From Agrobacterium vitis (GTDB lineage Bacteria; Pseudomonadota; Alphaproteobacteria; Rhizobiales; Rhizobiaceae), in NCBI RefSeq assembly GCF_037039395.1, contig NZ_CP146245.1, forward strand, positions 62,001 to 126,000: DNA of 64,000 nt, given 5' to 3'. A program made the position numbers and the translations under genes. The notes under the pieces are model-generated. The model made no database searches, had not been told where the DNA came from, and was given only the letters and a program-made list of their open reading frames with translations. Of this stretch, positions 9,337-17,745 are shown one piece after another (positions within the stretch are counted from its first letter, which is position 1; every line of letters begins with the position of its first letter).

Positions 9337-9960
9337 CTATGCCGAAAGACGGCTTGACCCTAGGGCAACGATTGGATAATTGACAAGGTCTCCGAACTGG
9401 TAATCTCTTATTTCGGCTCCACCAGCTTCGCCTTCATCGCCAATCTCATTGTCGTCATCTTCTCCTTCCTCGGTGTAATTTCCGCGCCGGGCATAGAATC
9501 CGTAGCTTGCACCGTTGATCTCGTCGGTTCCAAACCGAACAAAGCAGTTGCTCAGCATGATCGCTAAAAAGAACTCATTCGTACGCGAGCCATGATAGTA
9601 GTTGACGATCCCACCTTGATCGCACCGCTCCTGAAGAGTGAGATTCAGCGTTTGTGTATCCATCAACCATGGCGGTATTGCAGTTACCACTGTTCCAAAG
9701 TTGGAGGAGTTGGACGGTAGGAGCCGATTTAAGGCGCATTGGCGAGCAGTTTGTTCACTAAGGTAAACATAAACCAGCCCTTGACCAGTGAGGATGTACT
9801 CATCATCACCCTCCTCAGGCGTAGCCCCCGGAGGGTGGAAGTAAACAATTTCGGCCAGTAAAGCGCCGAAATCGGTTCGCGCCTGTTCCAAGCGGCCCTG
9901 GAGCTCGCCGGCGTTCAGGATGCGTGTGAAATCTCGAACCTGCCAATTGGCTACCGTCAT
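9337..9960 (-). CDS. 6b: T-DNA oncoprotein 6b (plast/RolB family)
   Basis: A 207-residue protein, the exact length of the octopine TL-DNA gene 6b product, which I recognise from its start (MTVANWQVRD), the ARTDFGALL block, the central SNSSNFGTVVTAIPPWLM and QERCDQGGIVNYY, and the acidic C-terminal stretch EEGEDDDNEIGDEGEAGG. In plants 6b alters growth and induces tumours or shooty phenotypes; it is reported to act in the nucleus. The ATG at 9958-9960 has a plant-like context, with a TATA-like TAAATACA about 20-30 nt upstream and an AATAAA downstream. It is the only classical oncogene left in TA-DNA. Similarity to the recalled pTi octopine protein is clear but not complete. Confidence 0.92.
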   Translation of the reverse strand: MTVANWQVRDFTRILNAGELQGRLEQARTDFGALLAEIVYFHPPGATPEEGDDEYILTGQGLVYVYLSEQTARQCALNRLLPSNSSNFGTVVTAIPPWLMDTQTLNLTLQERCDQGGIVNYYHGSRTNEFFLAIMLSNCFVRFGTDEINGASYGFYARRGNYTEEGEDDDNEIGDEGEAGGAEIRDYQFGDLVNYPIVALGSSRLSA

Positions 9961-10891
9961 CTTAAGAGAGTGATAGCTTTGTATTTACTTCAAAATATCT
10001 GCCGCAGATAGGCCTGAGCCATTTGTTTTATACTGGAGAAAAGGAAGCCCATGACGTCATTGGTGACCATTTGATGCCATGTGAATACACAGCGGATTTG
10101 ACAGCATTAATTAGTGTGTTTGAATTTTCAGCTGAGCCACGACACGCTGTCGCAAAAGTCCCTCTAGGCCCGCCTAACTATTTGTCGTCACTTGTCAAGC
10201 TTTGACCTGCACCACATTTGTGGGCCCGCACCGAAAAACTGCTGCATAATTCTCGGGGCAGCAAATCGGTTACCCCGCCATCGCGCTGGACCGGGTTGAA
10301 TGTTGCCCGTAACTTTCGATAGAGCGAACGGCCAATGTTGCTCAACTTCAGGGGTATCTCACCCATGCGCGCCGGCGGGGAACTGGAGTTCCCTTCAGTG
10401 AGCGTGGTTGGTTCGCTGTTCGGTGTGTGGTAGATACTAGCCCCCTGGGGCACTTTTTGACATTTGAATAAGATTTTTGTAATCAGTCTCTTAGGTTTGA
10501 CCTGTTCTGCTGGTTTATAAGCTTGGATTTTGTAAGAATAAAACGTAATGGTTTGTTATTGTAGCGCCATACATAAATATTCGTTATTAACATATTAAAA
10601 CCCATATATTTATTTGATGTTAATATTGTATATATAATTATTAATATCTAATCAATAAATTGACCAAAGATTATCTGTTAATAAAAATACGATTGATGAA
10701 CATTATACTTAATTTGCGTAAGAGGTACGGGGTGAATTATACATTAGCATGAACCGAAACAAGCGGTAAGGATCTGAGCTACACTAAATACATGCTCAGG
10801 TTTATTCAAACGTACACAACAGAAGTGAAAGCATAGATCGTGCGCTCATAGGCGTCTCGCATATTACATTAAAGCAGCTCGGAGTTTTGAT
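9961..10891. other. 6b promoter and ocs 3' region
   Basis: Non-coding. The part from about 10200 to 10890 corresponds to the ocs 3' flank, including the tract around 10370-10450 well known from the octopine T-DNA. TTTATT at 10801-10806 is AATAAA on the minus strand, 86 nt after the ocs stop. The segment 10500-10800 is very AT-rich. The 91-residue minus-strand open frame at 10178-10453 lies in this conserved non-coding tract and is not taken as a gene. Confidence 0.7.
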
Positions 10892-11968
10892 TCAAACCCC
10901 GTTGAGAGCCCTGACGATGGCATTCGCGTTTGCGCCTCCTAGGTTGAGGGACGATAGCCCCCTACCAGTGCGAAGAAGGTTCTCGTTCAGCACGTCGCTT
11001 GCCTCCTGCACTACAGATTTCATTTCTGGAACTTGCACACCGATCGCTTCAGCTATCTCAACCCAGAGCACCAGAATGTGCTTCACATCCTCAGTAAGGT
11101 AGCGATGGTTCATGGTCTTGGGAGTTTCGATTTCAGCATAGCCTTCGTAGGTCTCATAGAATTCTCTTGCGTTGCAGGCATGCCCACCATACCATTTTTT
11201 GGAATATGAGAAATCCGTCTCGGACTCGAGTCCAAGCGCATCAACAATCGAAAGACGTTCCTCGTCTATTGCGATAACACGCGTGATGGCTTGTGGGACA
11301 AACTGCCGGTAGAATTTTGGGACCGGCAATATCCCTTGCTCGATGGAATCTCTTGCAGCTAGAATTCCAGCAGGATGAGCAACAGGGTTGGTATTTGAAA
11401 AAAATATCGACGCGGGATGTTGATACCACTGAGGCGGATTTGGAAAGAGAACCTCGAAGCGCCCCTTAACCTCCTCGCTCAAAGGCTGAGTTGTCGCAAC
11501 TTCGAACGTTGCCTTCACACCGAGCATTAGCACACGTGCCTTGACACGGCGGCATGCATAAGGAGACGTTGTTGATTCGATGACTGCGATCGGCGCGAAA
11601 GTTGGAACTAGAGTTTGCTTGCAAGCCAGAGACGTTGCGCTACCGGGCAAGGCCACGAGCACTGAGTTGCTCAGATTGAACTTCGCCAACTCGCGCAGAA
11701 TCCCTTGCTGGCCTAGGGTTGGAACCGTAAGAAAAATGAACGCCGCGCCCGAAATCGCGGTTCCAAGATCATCCTCCAATCGCGGCTGGAAGTCGCCTCC
11801 GTAGTCCGGCCCTACTAGCTCCAAGGAGCCAAGGCACCTCACATCATTGAAGCTGCTCCTGTTAGAGATTGGCGCCCAGATCGAGGGTGTCTGGCCGAGC
11901 CTCCGGGCGAGATCACCTGCAAGAGTGAGAGCTAAGTTCCCGGCACCCAAAATTGCCACTTTAGCCAT
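10892..11968 (-). CDS. ocs: octopine synthase
   Basis: A 358-residue protein, the same length as octopine synthase of pTiAch5, which I recognise along its length. It starts [20 protein letters not shown] (Rossmann NAD(P)H site), continues with [28 protein letters not shown] and [13 protein letters not shown], and ends [20 protein letters not shown]. Octopine synthase reductively condenses pyruvate with arginine (also lysine, ornithine, histidine) in the plant cytosol, giving octopine and relatives that feed the bacterium. It sits beside the right border and reads inward, as in other octopine T-DNAs. A TATA box, ocs enhancer and AATAAA are all present, so it is built for plant expression. Confidence 0.96.
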   Translation of the reverse strand: MAKVAILGAGNLALTLAGDLARRLGQTPSIWAPISNRSSFNDVRCLGSLELVGPDYGGDFQPRLEDDLGTAISGAAFIFLTVPTLGQQGILRELAKFNLSNSVLVALPGSATSLACKQTLVPTFAPIAVIESTTSPYACRRVKARVLMLGVKATFEVATTQPLSEEVKGRFEVLFPNPPQWYQHPASIFFSNTNPVAHPAGILAARDSIEQGILPVPKFYRQFVPQAITRVIAIDEERLSIVDALGLESETDFSYSKKWYGGHACNAREFYETYEGYAEIETPKTMNHRYLTEDVKHILVLWVEIAEAIGVQVPEMKSVVQEASDVLNENLLRTGRGLSSLNLGGANANAIVRALNGV

Positions 11969-12016
11969 TTGGTAGATTCTAAATTGAACCGTTTGGTGAT
12001 CATCACTTAGCCCGCA

Positions 12017-12027
12017 CCTTTAAATAG
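12017..12027 (-). promoter_or_regulatory. TATA box of ocs
   Basis: CTATTTAAAGG on the minus strand, about 49 nt upstream of the ocs ATG. This is the expected position for a plant RNA polymerase II promoter with a short leader. Confidence 0.75.
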
Positions 12028-12178
12028 ATTAATGAATGGACAAGTATTGACTTACGACAATCCCATGACTTCTCTGCCCATCATCGATGTGGATGGGTTG
12101 TCGAAATTTGGAAAAACGATCCATGAAAGCGACGTTGGATGTTTATATCTGCAAATTGCCTTTTCTTGTGGACCATAT

Positions 12179-12194
12179 ACGTAAGCGCTTACGT
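12179..12194. promoter_or_regulatory. ocs enhancer element
   Basis: The 16-bp palindrome ACGTAAGCGCTTACGT, identical to the classic ocs element that binds plant TGA/bZIP factors. It lies about 210 bp upstream of the ocs ATG and about 150 bp from its TATA box. Perfect retention suggests the gene is still under selection for expression in the host plant. Confidence 0.93.
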
Positions 12195-12398
12195 TTTTGG
12201 TGGACCTTTGAGCATACAGTCAGGTGTAGGCGTGTAGGTCTCAATACGGATCATTAATTTCCACCTCAACGTACTATGGGTGCGTCGCACCCGAGAGTGA
12301 TATGGTTCGGCTGAGGGCGAATTAGGCTCGTAGACCTCAATTGCGAAGGCTTAAGTTTCATGGCATTACGGACTATTTTTTGATGTTTTGGTGCTGGC

Positions 12399-12423
12399 TG
12401 ACAGGATATATACCGTTGTAATT
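12399..12423 (+). repeat. T-DNA right border (TA-DNA)
   Basis: A 25-bp border starting TGACAGGATATATACC and ending GTTGTAATT. It matches the octopine TL right border except for one base in the first four as I recall it. It has the same orientation as the left border at 7822. It may also act as the left-hand stop for the TB-DNA strand, since no separate TB left border is visible. Confidence 0.95.
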
Positions 12424-12437
12424 CGGGTTCGTGTGAA

Positions 12438-12461
12438 TAAATCGCTGTGTATGTTTGTTTG
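12438..12461 (+). promoter_or_regulatory. overdrive T-DNA transfer enhancer
   Basis: Starts TAAATCGCTGTGTATG and continues TTTGTTTG, 14 bp outside the right border. It agrees with the octopine overdrive sequence at all but one position by memory. Overdrive binds VirC1 and raises T-strand production from the adjacent border. Confidence 0.92.
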
Positions 12462-12655
12462 ATTGTTTCTGTGAGTTTTGTAGAAGCGATTCCAAGTGTG
12501 ACGTGCCACTGAACTTTCATCCGCATCCCCCACGCTCGAATGGATTGTCGATAAATTGTATGCGGCGTCCACGCCCCATTGATTTTTCAGTTGCAGCGGC
12601 TTGATAGTTTTGCCTGGGGGCCGGATGTGAGCTCACCGATGAGTATCTGACGAGC

Positions 12656-14344
12656 TCATTGTGAGGCCTTGATGCGGGTGGCATAGGCCCAAGGCATCAG
12701 GGCATCGATGTCTTTCACGAGGTGGCCGTTTGCGAGGCGGGTGAAGAGGTCGCAAAGATAGGCGTAAGGTTCAACGCCGTTCATTTTGCAAGTGCCGATA
12801 AGACTGGCAAACCGAGCCCAATTGCGGCCCCCTTCATCGTGCCCCGCAAAGAGCGCATTGCGGCGGTTCATGGCCGGGCGGCGGATCGCGTTTTCCACCA
12901 GGTTGGAGTCGATATCGACATGGCCATCGTCCAGGAACAGCCGGAATCCGTCCTGTCGCGTCAGCATATAGGCCAGGGCTTTTCCGAGGTCAGATTTGCG
13001 TGAGACGCGCGCGGCCTGGGCTGCCAGCCAGGTGAAGAACTCCTCCACCAGCGGGAGGGACAGGTCCTGTCGAACTGCCCGGCGATGTTCGGGGTCTGAG
13101 CCTCGGATACTGTCTTCGATCTTGTAGAGCGCGGCGATCCGCACCAACGCCTCGTCGACGATGGGCGATCCGCTCTTTGGCGTGGCCTTGATCAGCTTTC
13201 TGCGCCCGTGTGCCCAACAGAAAGCCAACTTCAGCGGAGCGCCGCCGATACGATCGGACGTAGCGAGATGAGAGTAACCGCCGTAGGCATCCACTTGGAT
13301 TGTGCCGTTGAACCCGTCAAGGATCTCAGCGGCATATTCTCCTTTACGCCCGGGCCGATAATGGAACACCACACCTGACGGAGCAGAACCATTCCAGCCG
13401 CGGTCGTCACGCAGCACGGCCCAGAGATAGCCGGTCTTTGTCTTGCCTCGCCCAGGATCCAGCACCGGGGCGGTCGTTTCGTCGACATAGAGGCGCGTGC
13501 TTTCCCACAGCAGCCGTTTGGCCATGTGGTCGACCACCGGTGCGATTTCGCTACCCGTGCGCCCCATCCAATCGGCCAGCACCGTGCGGTCGATTGGCAC
13601 GCCGTGTCGCGCCATGACCTCGGCCTGACGGTTGAGGGGCATGTGTTCGGAATGCTTGGAGACGGCAATCTCCGCCAGAAGGGCCTCCGTCGGCCAGCTC
13701 CCTTCCAGAAGATGCGCCGGCGCTCTGGCCTGGACGACGCCGGTTCGACCCTTGGGGCATGCGTATTTCGGGCGGATCGTGACGATCACCTCGTAGCGCG
13801 CCGGGATCCGGTCGAGCCGTTCCGTCCGGTCCTCGCCGATCCGGACCATGTTGCCGCAACCGCAGGGACAAACGATGCTATCGGGCTCGATCACGCGCTC
13901 GACCCGCGGCAGGTGTTCGGGCAGTGCACGGGCCTTGCGCTCCTTGCGAGAAACGGCCTTGTCCGGATCGCCAACCTCTCCAGAATTGCCAGCCTTTTCG
14001 GGATCATCTGCGCTGGCTTCGATCTTCTTCTCGACGGCGGCGATCCGCGCCTGTGTTTCGGCAATCGCCGTTTCAAGGTCTTCCAGTGCCAGTTCCATCT
14101 GCGCCGGATCGAGCTTTTCCGATTTTGGCCCGAACTTCGTGCGCCTGTAGTCGTGAACCTGCCCCTCAAGCTTCTCGATCAGTTCCTTCAGCTCAGTGAT
14201 GAACGCGTCCTTTTCGGCAACGACCGCCTGCTCATGCTGGCGTGCCGCACGCTCGACCGACAGTTCGAACTGCATCGCCGCAAAGGCTTTGACTACCTCT
14301 GGCGGAAGGTCCGGAAACAGGCTGAGATCAATAGGTTGCGACAT
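12656..14344 (-). CDS. tnpC: IS66 transposase TnpC
   Basis: A 562-residue transposase. The order is as usual for the family: an N-terminal coiled coil (about residues 30-110, with a leucine-zipper-like stretch and the FGPKSEKLD motif), a zinc-finger-like CPCGCGNMVRIG block, the DDE catalytic domain (LYVDETTAPVLDPG, QVDAYGGYSHL, an AFCWAHGRRKL block), and the C-terminal ARFASLIGTCKMNGVEPYAYL domain. It is preceded on the same strand by tnpB and tnpA. The frame is complete. Confidence 0.95.
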   Translation of the reverse strand: MSQPIDLSLFPDLPPEVVKAFAAMQFELSVERAARQHEQAVVAEKDAFITELKELIEKLEGQVHDYRRTKFGPKSEKLDPAQMELALEDLETAIAETQARIAAVEKKIEASADDPEKAGNSGEVGDPDKAVSRKERKARALPEHLPRVERVIEPDSIVCPCGCGNMVRIGEDRTERLDRIPARYEVIVTIRPKYACPKGRTGVVQARAPAHLLEGSWPTEALLAEIAVSKHSEHMPLNRQAEVMARHGVPIDRTVLADWMGRTGSEIAPVVDHMAKRLLWESTRLYVDETTAPVLDPGRGKTKTGYLWAVLRDDRGWNGSAPSGVVFHYRPGRKGEYAAEILDGFNGTIQVDAYGGYSHLATSDRIGGAPLKLAFCWAHGRRKLIKATPKSGSPIVDEALVRIAALYKIEDSIRGSDPEHRRAVRQDLSLPLVEEFFTWLAAQAARVSRKSDLGKALAYMLTRQDGFRLFLDDGHVDIDSNLVENAIRRPAMNRRNALFAGHDEGGRNWARFASLIGTCKMNGVEPYAYLCDLFTRLANGHLVKDIDALMPWAYATRIKASQ

Positions 14345-14406
14345 GCCGCTTTATAGCAAAGCAGCTCAAAAAATCCAAATAAAACAATAGAAAGACGGCC
14401 GAACAA

Positions 14407-14760
14407 TCATCCTGCCGCCGACGGCGCGGTCACCCGTTGCGCCATCACCCGCCGCCAGTCAAGACCTTCGAACAAAGCCTCATATTGACCCCTGGAAAGA
14501 CGCATCGTCCCATCCTGAACCTTGGGCCAGGCAAAGCTTCCATGTTCAAGAATTTTGTAAGTTAGCACCATTCCTGTGCCATCCCACACCAGGATCTTCA
14601 GACGATCCCCGCGCTTCGACCGGAAGATCACCGTCACCCCGGAATGCGGGTCCAGCTTCAACTCGGTCTGCACCATCAAAGCCAGCGCCTGATGCCCACA
14701 GCGGAAGTCAACCGGACGGGTTGCGATCAGGATCGGCAGTCGTTGGCCCGCGACGATCAT
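14407..14760 (-). CDS. tnpB: IS66 accessory protein TnpB
   Basis: A 117-residue IS66 Orf2 protein, recognised by RPVDFRCGHQALALMVQ, an FRSKRGDRLKILVWDGTGMV core and the closing LSRGQYEALFEGLDW block. Required together with TnpA and TnpC for transposition of this family. Its start overlaps the tnpA stop by 4 bp, consistent with translational coupling. Confidence 0.95.
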   Translation of the reverse strand: MIVAGQRLPILIATRPVDFRCGHQALALMVQTELKLDPHSGVTVIFRSKRGDRLKILVWDGTGMVLTYKILEHGSFAWPKVQDGTMRLSRGQYEALFEGLDWRRVMAQRVTAPSAAG

Positions 14761-15209
14761 GACGCTCCTCGCACAGCGTGAACCAGAGCGGCGACCCGTT
14801 CAACGGGCACATTATTAGGAACCCGCATCACAACGTCTGAGCCAATCTCCAACGTCAAAACCTGCACACTCGGCCCGTCGGAGGCCAGCTTCGGCAGCGG
14901 CAAACGATTGACAGGCTCAGGCGGCTCCGCAGCGATTGCCAGAGGAACAAATGACGGCTCGACACCATCGTGCTCCGACGGCGTCGTTGCCGCCGCAAAC
15001 GGCAGCACCAGAATGCCGTCACGCACTTGACGTCGCCAATCGGAAAGCTGGTTTGCTATAACGCCGTGACGGCGCGCGACATCCACAACACGAACACCAG
15101 GCTCAAAGCTTTCCGCCACGATCCGCGCCTTCACATCATCCGGCCAACGCCGGTTACCGCGGCGCGGCTCGACAACTTCGTAGCGACCAACAAATCCATC
15201 ATCTGCCAT
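14757..15209 (-). CDS. tnpA: IS66 accessory protein TnpA
   Basis: A 150-residue IS66 Orf1 protein with a helix-turn-helix in the N-terminal half: RRWPDDVKARIVAESFEPGV, then ARRHGVIANQLSDWRRQVRDG. The C-terminal part ends in a conserved DVVMRVPNNVPVERVAALV stretch. The ATG at 15207-15209 is preferred because the family protein begins near the Arg-rich HTH; the longer frame to 15254 adds an unlikely Phe-rich leader. Confidence 0.92.
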   Translation of the reverse strand: MADDGFVGRYEVVEPRRGNRRWPDDVKARIVAESFEPGVRVVDVARRHGVIANQLSDWRRQVRDGILVLPFAAATTPSEHDGVEPSFVPLAIAAEPPEPVNRLPLPKLASDGPSVQVLTLEIGSDVVMRVPNNVPVERVAALVHAVRGAS

Positions 15210-15367
15210 GCAAATCTCCAGATAAAACTGGAAACCTTCTCGCATACGCAGCAAGCCTCAAAATACACCCAATCCAATGGGGCGGAGACCGCGCTTACAA
15301 AGTTGCGGCAAATTTTCGATTGGTTTGTTATAGGTTTACTTGTGCCGATTGGCTCCCGTATCGCCAA

Positions 15368-15925
15368 ATGCAAATGGCTCGAAGGGGTTGGTTTGTTCCA
15401 GGCTTTACTCATGGCGAAGATAATAAACTAGTGGGTGATCTTCGTAAGATAGGAAAAGCTTATCGGCGGCAGTTCCAAGCCGCCCTGCGTGCTCCGTCTG
15501 GCGAAATCGTAGATCCTAAAGGAGATTTTCTCTATGTTTACCTAGATGAAGAGAATTACAAAAAATGCCGAGAGAAGAACGTTCTTGTTCCAAACGCGGG
15601 CGATGGAGTGCTTGCTACAGCACTGGAGCCGCACTCTGAGAGTTATACCTACCGGCAAGTGAGAGAACAGTTGCAGGCTTTCTGCGGCGACGGTGTGATT
15701 AACTACGCTGCAAATGAACTGTCTTGCTCATACTTTTTGATGATACAGGCCAGCAACGAGTTTGAGGAGGTCGGGGCCATCCAGGACGGACCTGGCGTTA
15801 CCAAGGCGGTGTGGAAAAGGAACGTTCAGCACGCTGGTGAGCTGCTACCCTACGATCTAATTGCTGTGGGTCGCTCATCTTTTCTTCCTGAGGCTGCTCT
15901 TGATCCTCCGGATCCAGATGACTGA
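15368..15925 (+). CDS. plast-family (RolB/RolC/orf13-like) T-DNA protein
   Basis: A 185-residue protein of the T-DNA plast family, whose members alter plant growth. Family features: YVYLDEENYKKC, corresponding to VYVYLSEQTARQC in the 6b protein of this window; a hydrophobic mid-section with VLATALEPHSESYTYRQVREQL; GVINYAANELSCSYFLMIQAS; and an aromatic C-terminal LIAVGRSSF. From memory it is closest to the orf13/orf14 group of Ri plasmids, but I would not name it. The start is the first ATG (15368), with a second at 15374 in better plant context. Only 70 bp of its own upstream sequence survive next to the IS66 end, so its promoter may be truncated. Confidence 0.8.
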   Translation: MQMARRGWFVPGFTHGEDNKLVGDLRKIGKAYRRQFQAALRAPSGEIVDPKGDFLYVYLDEENYKKCREKNVLVPNAGDGVLATALEPHSESYTYRQVREQLQAFCGDGVINYAANELSCSYFLMIQASNEFEEVGAIQDGPGVTKAVWKRNVQHAGELLPYDLIAVGRSSFLPEAALDPPDPDD

Positions 15926-16497
15926 TGGCTAGTTCGAATTTTCTACTTTAATAATTCTGTAATGAAAACGGTGTTTGTTTCAAATTAATCTGGATGTCGT
16001 GATGTATTAATAGTCCTATCAACGCTTTTTTGTAAAAAATAGATAAAAAGTACTTCTATGCCCTAAGTTCCAATGGATTGTCATTTTATTATTGCGTTGC
16101 CTGATTTGCGAGGTGTTTGTCACAAAATATGGAATTTCCCCCCGACGAAAGAAACCGCAAAATATCCAAAATATTTTAGTAATTTAACACTTGATATCAT
16201 GGCCTGTTTAAATGCCCATCGATAGCCGTCGAAATCATTATTCTAATAGGTGTCAAATTGCGATTTTTCTTATTACTGAAGACTGAAATTTATTGCAAGG
16301 TAACCATTAACAACCACGCAACTAAAAGTTATGGGCGATGTCTGTATGCATCGAAGGACGAAATTATTCGACAATAATCACGGGCGTCGTTTTATTAAAT
16401 AAAGCAAAAATACAGAAAATGTAAAGGTGGACGGAAAATCATAGTATCCGGATATTAGAATACAGTATTGCAATTTTATCAGGGCTGGGTTCCGCTT
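15926..16497. other. AT-rich T-DNA spacer with polyadenylation signals
   Basis: No gene. This is the convergent 3' region of the plast and cus genes. TTTATT at 16391-16396 is AATAAA for cus on the minus strand, about 100 nt beyond its stop. For the plast gene an AATAAT lies about 25 nt after the stop. Confidence 0.6.
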
Positions 16498-17457
16498 CTA
16501 TTCGAGAATTTCTGCTGTGAAGGTGATAACGGCTTTTGTCTCGAAGGTGCTTTCTAGGACGGCCTGGCCAACTTTGGCGAGGTCTTCGGCGTATTGCGGC
16601 AGGATCTCACCGAGCACCGGCGTTGCGATGTCTTCGGTTACTTCGCCGTATTGCACGATGACCTTGTTGCCGGTGCCCTGCGAATAGCGGATACGGCCGA
16701 CCGGAGCGTCACACTGACGTTCCTTCACATGAACCGGCGAAGTGCTGACCACGGGAGCCCAGGCGTACATGGATTCACCGCTGACAACAGCGTGGTCCTG
16801 AACGACGGTGAACGGCAAAGCCTCGATGAGGTCATTGCAGAGTTCCGGGTTTTCCTTCGTAGCAAGATAGGCAATGACGCTTATGCCGAGTGGCTGCCAT
16901 GTGAGGCGTACCTTCTGGCCTTCGTTGATCTTAACGCGCCGCGAGAGATCGGCCAGTGCCGCGATAGAACCTTCGGGGGTCTCGTAGGTGAGATGCTTGC
17001 CGATGCTCCAGGGGAAATAGTGGAAGGACCAGGCAGCCAGTCGGTTGAGATATCCGAGGAACGCCTTGACCGCCTCAACCGCTTCCTCGCGGCTGGAAGT
17101 TGTCGGCAGGTGCTTCGTGATCGCTTCGGCGAAGGCGCCCATTTCCTGTAGGCCGCTATAACGCAGGTAGTTGCTGTATGCGTAATCAAAGCGATGAACC
17201 AGTGCGCAGCACTGCTCGAGGGTGAAGCGCTCGTCCTGGAACGTGAGCAGGAGGGGGTACCATGTGTACATCGACTGGTCGCGAAGCATGCCGTTCACGA
17301 AGTCCAGGTTGGTGAAGTACTGGTTGTTTGTGCCGACCGCGAAGGTCCCGGTGCGGATATCGTGAAGTTCCTTCGGCTCGGTGCTCTCGATAGCCGTCGT
17401 TTTCCCCTTTATGGCGGTTAAAACCGCAGAGAGATTCGCATATGGTACATTGGCCAT
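16498..17457 (-). CDS. cus: cucumopine-synthase-like opine synthase of TB-DNA
   Basis: A 319-residue protein from the first ATG (17455-17457); a bacterial-style TTG frame could extend it to 17547. Residues about 20-165 form the helical-bundle domain (LRDQSMYTWYPLLLTF, then AAWSFHYFPWSIG); residues about 175-310 form a cyclophilin-like domain of the DUF3830 type (NPELCNDLIEALPF, HAVVSGESMYAWAP, VGRIRYSQGTGNKVIVQYG). Cucumopine synthase joins histidine and 2-oxoglutarate by a non-redox Pictet-Spengler-type reaction, so no nucleotide-binding fold is expected or seen. It reads inward from the right border, like ocs, with AATAAA downstream. An 838-bp core (16548-17385) is the same as 28855-29692 except A/G at 17198/29505. 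Which stereoisomer is made (cucumopine or mikimopine) cannot be told. Confidence 0.82.
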   Translation of the reverse strand: MANVPYANLSAVLTAIKGKTTAIESTEPKELHDIRTGTFAVGTNNQYFTNLDFVNGMLRDQSMYTWYPLLLTFQDERFTLEQCCALVHRFDYAYSNYLRYSGLQEMGAFAEAITKHLPTTSSREEAVEAVKAFLGYLNRLAAWSFHYFPWSIGKHLTYETPEGSIAALADLSRRVKINEGQKVRLTWQPLGISVIAYLATKENPELCNDLIEALPFTVVQDHAVVSGESMYAWAPVVSTSPVHVKERQCDAPVGRIRYSQGTGNKVIVQYGEVTEDIATPVLGEILPQYAEDLAKVGQAVLESTFETKAVITFTAEILE

Positions 17458-17720
17458 AAAGTTGACGGAAAAATGGAGCCGGCCAAATTTCAATTTGGGA
17501 AGAGGTGATTGGGGACTTGTTGCTTCGTTCAATAATTGCGAGCTCAAGGAAAAGCGGAGGTTGCTCCTTTAGTAGAGATCGATGTGGTGTGGACGTTGGA
17601 TGGGACCGGCGTGAAAAAATTATTTATTTGAGGAGATGGAAAGTTTCTATATTCGTCAAATATAGCGGTGAAAGGAAATGACTCAGTTATTAGTCCACGA
17701 AAAATCCACAAGTACGGCGT

Positions 17721-17745
17721 TGACAGGATATATTATAGAGTCAAC
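17721..17745 (+). repeat. T-DNA right border (TB-DNA)
   Basis: A 25-bp repeat beginning TGACAGGATATAT and ending GTCAAC, fitting the border consensus with one deviation (C for A in the GTAAAC part). It has the same orientation as the other two borders and lies about 260 bp upstream of the cus ATG. Confidence 0.92.

Larger units (their letters stand above)
7822..12423. mobile_element. TA-DNA (first transferred region)
   Basis: 4.6 kb between matching border repeats. It contains a left-end remnant (8053-8496), oncogene 6b, and ocs beside the right border, all transcribed leftwards. Base composition is AT-rich between genes and the genes carry eukaryotic signals (AATAAA after 6b and ocs, TATA and ocs element before ocs). 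iaaM, iaaH, ipt, 6a and genes 5/7 of a full octopine TL-DNA are missing, which resembles the deleted TA-DNAs described for limited-host-range grapevine strains. Confidence 0.88.
12558..15298 (-). mobile_element. IS66-family element between TA- and TB-DNA
   Basis: Three-gene IS66 element (tnpA, tnpB, tnpC) with recognisable imperfect ends: GTATGCGGCGTCCACGCC at 12558 and the complement of GTAAGCGCGGTCTCCGCC ending at 15298, each followed inward by CCATTG. The 8 bp outside the ends (GATAAATT on the left, AAAGTTGC on the right) do not match, so no target duplication is visible. This suggests that a deletion or recombination followed insertion; it could have removed the TB left border and the upstream part of the plast gene promoter. 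Confidence 0.85.
15299..17745. mobile_element. TB-DNA (second transferred region), left end unclear
   Basis: Contains a plast-family gene and the cus gene, and ends at the border at 17721-17745. Its left limit is masked: IS66 abuts only 70 bp upstream of the plast ATG, and no border repeat is visible between 12424 and 15368. A T-strand started at 17745 would run left until the border at 12399, carrying IS66 along, or to 7822, carrying TA as well. Confidence 0.75.

Noticed and set aside
10178..10453. 91-residue minus-strand open frame between 6b and ocs
   Set aside because: It lies in the conserved ocs 3' non-coding tract, has no family, and would be read through the ocs polyadenylation region.
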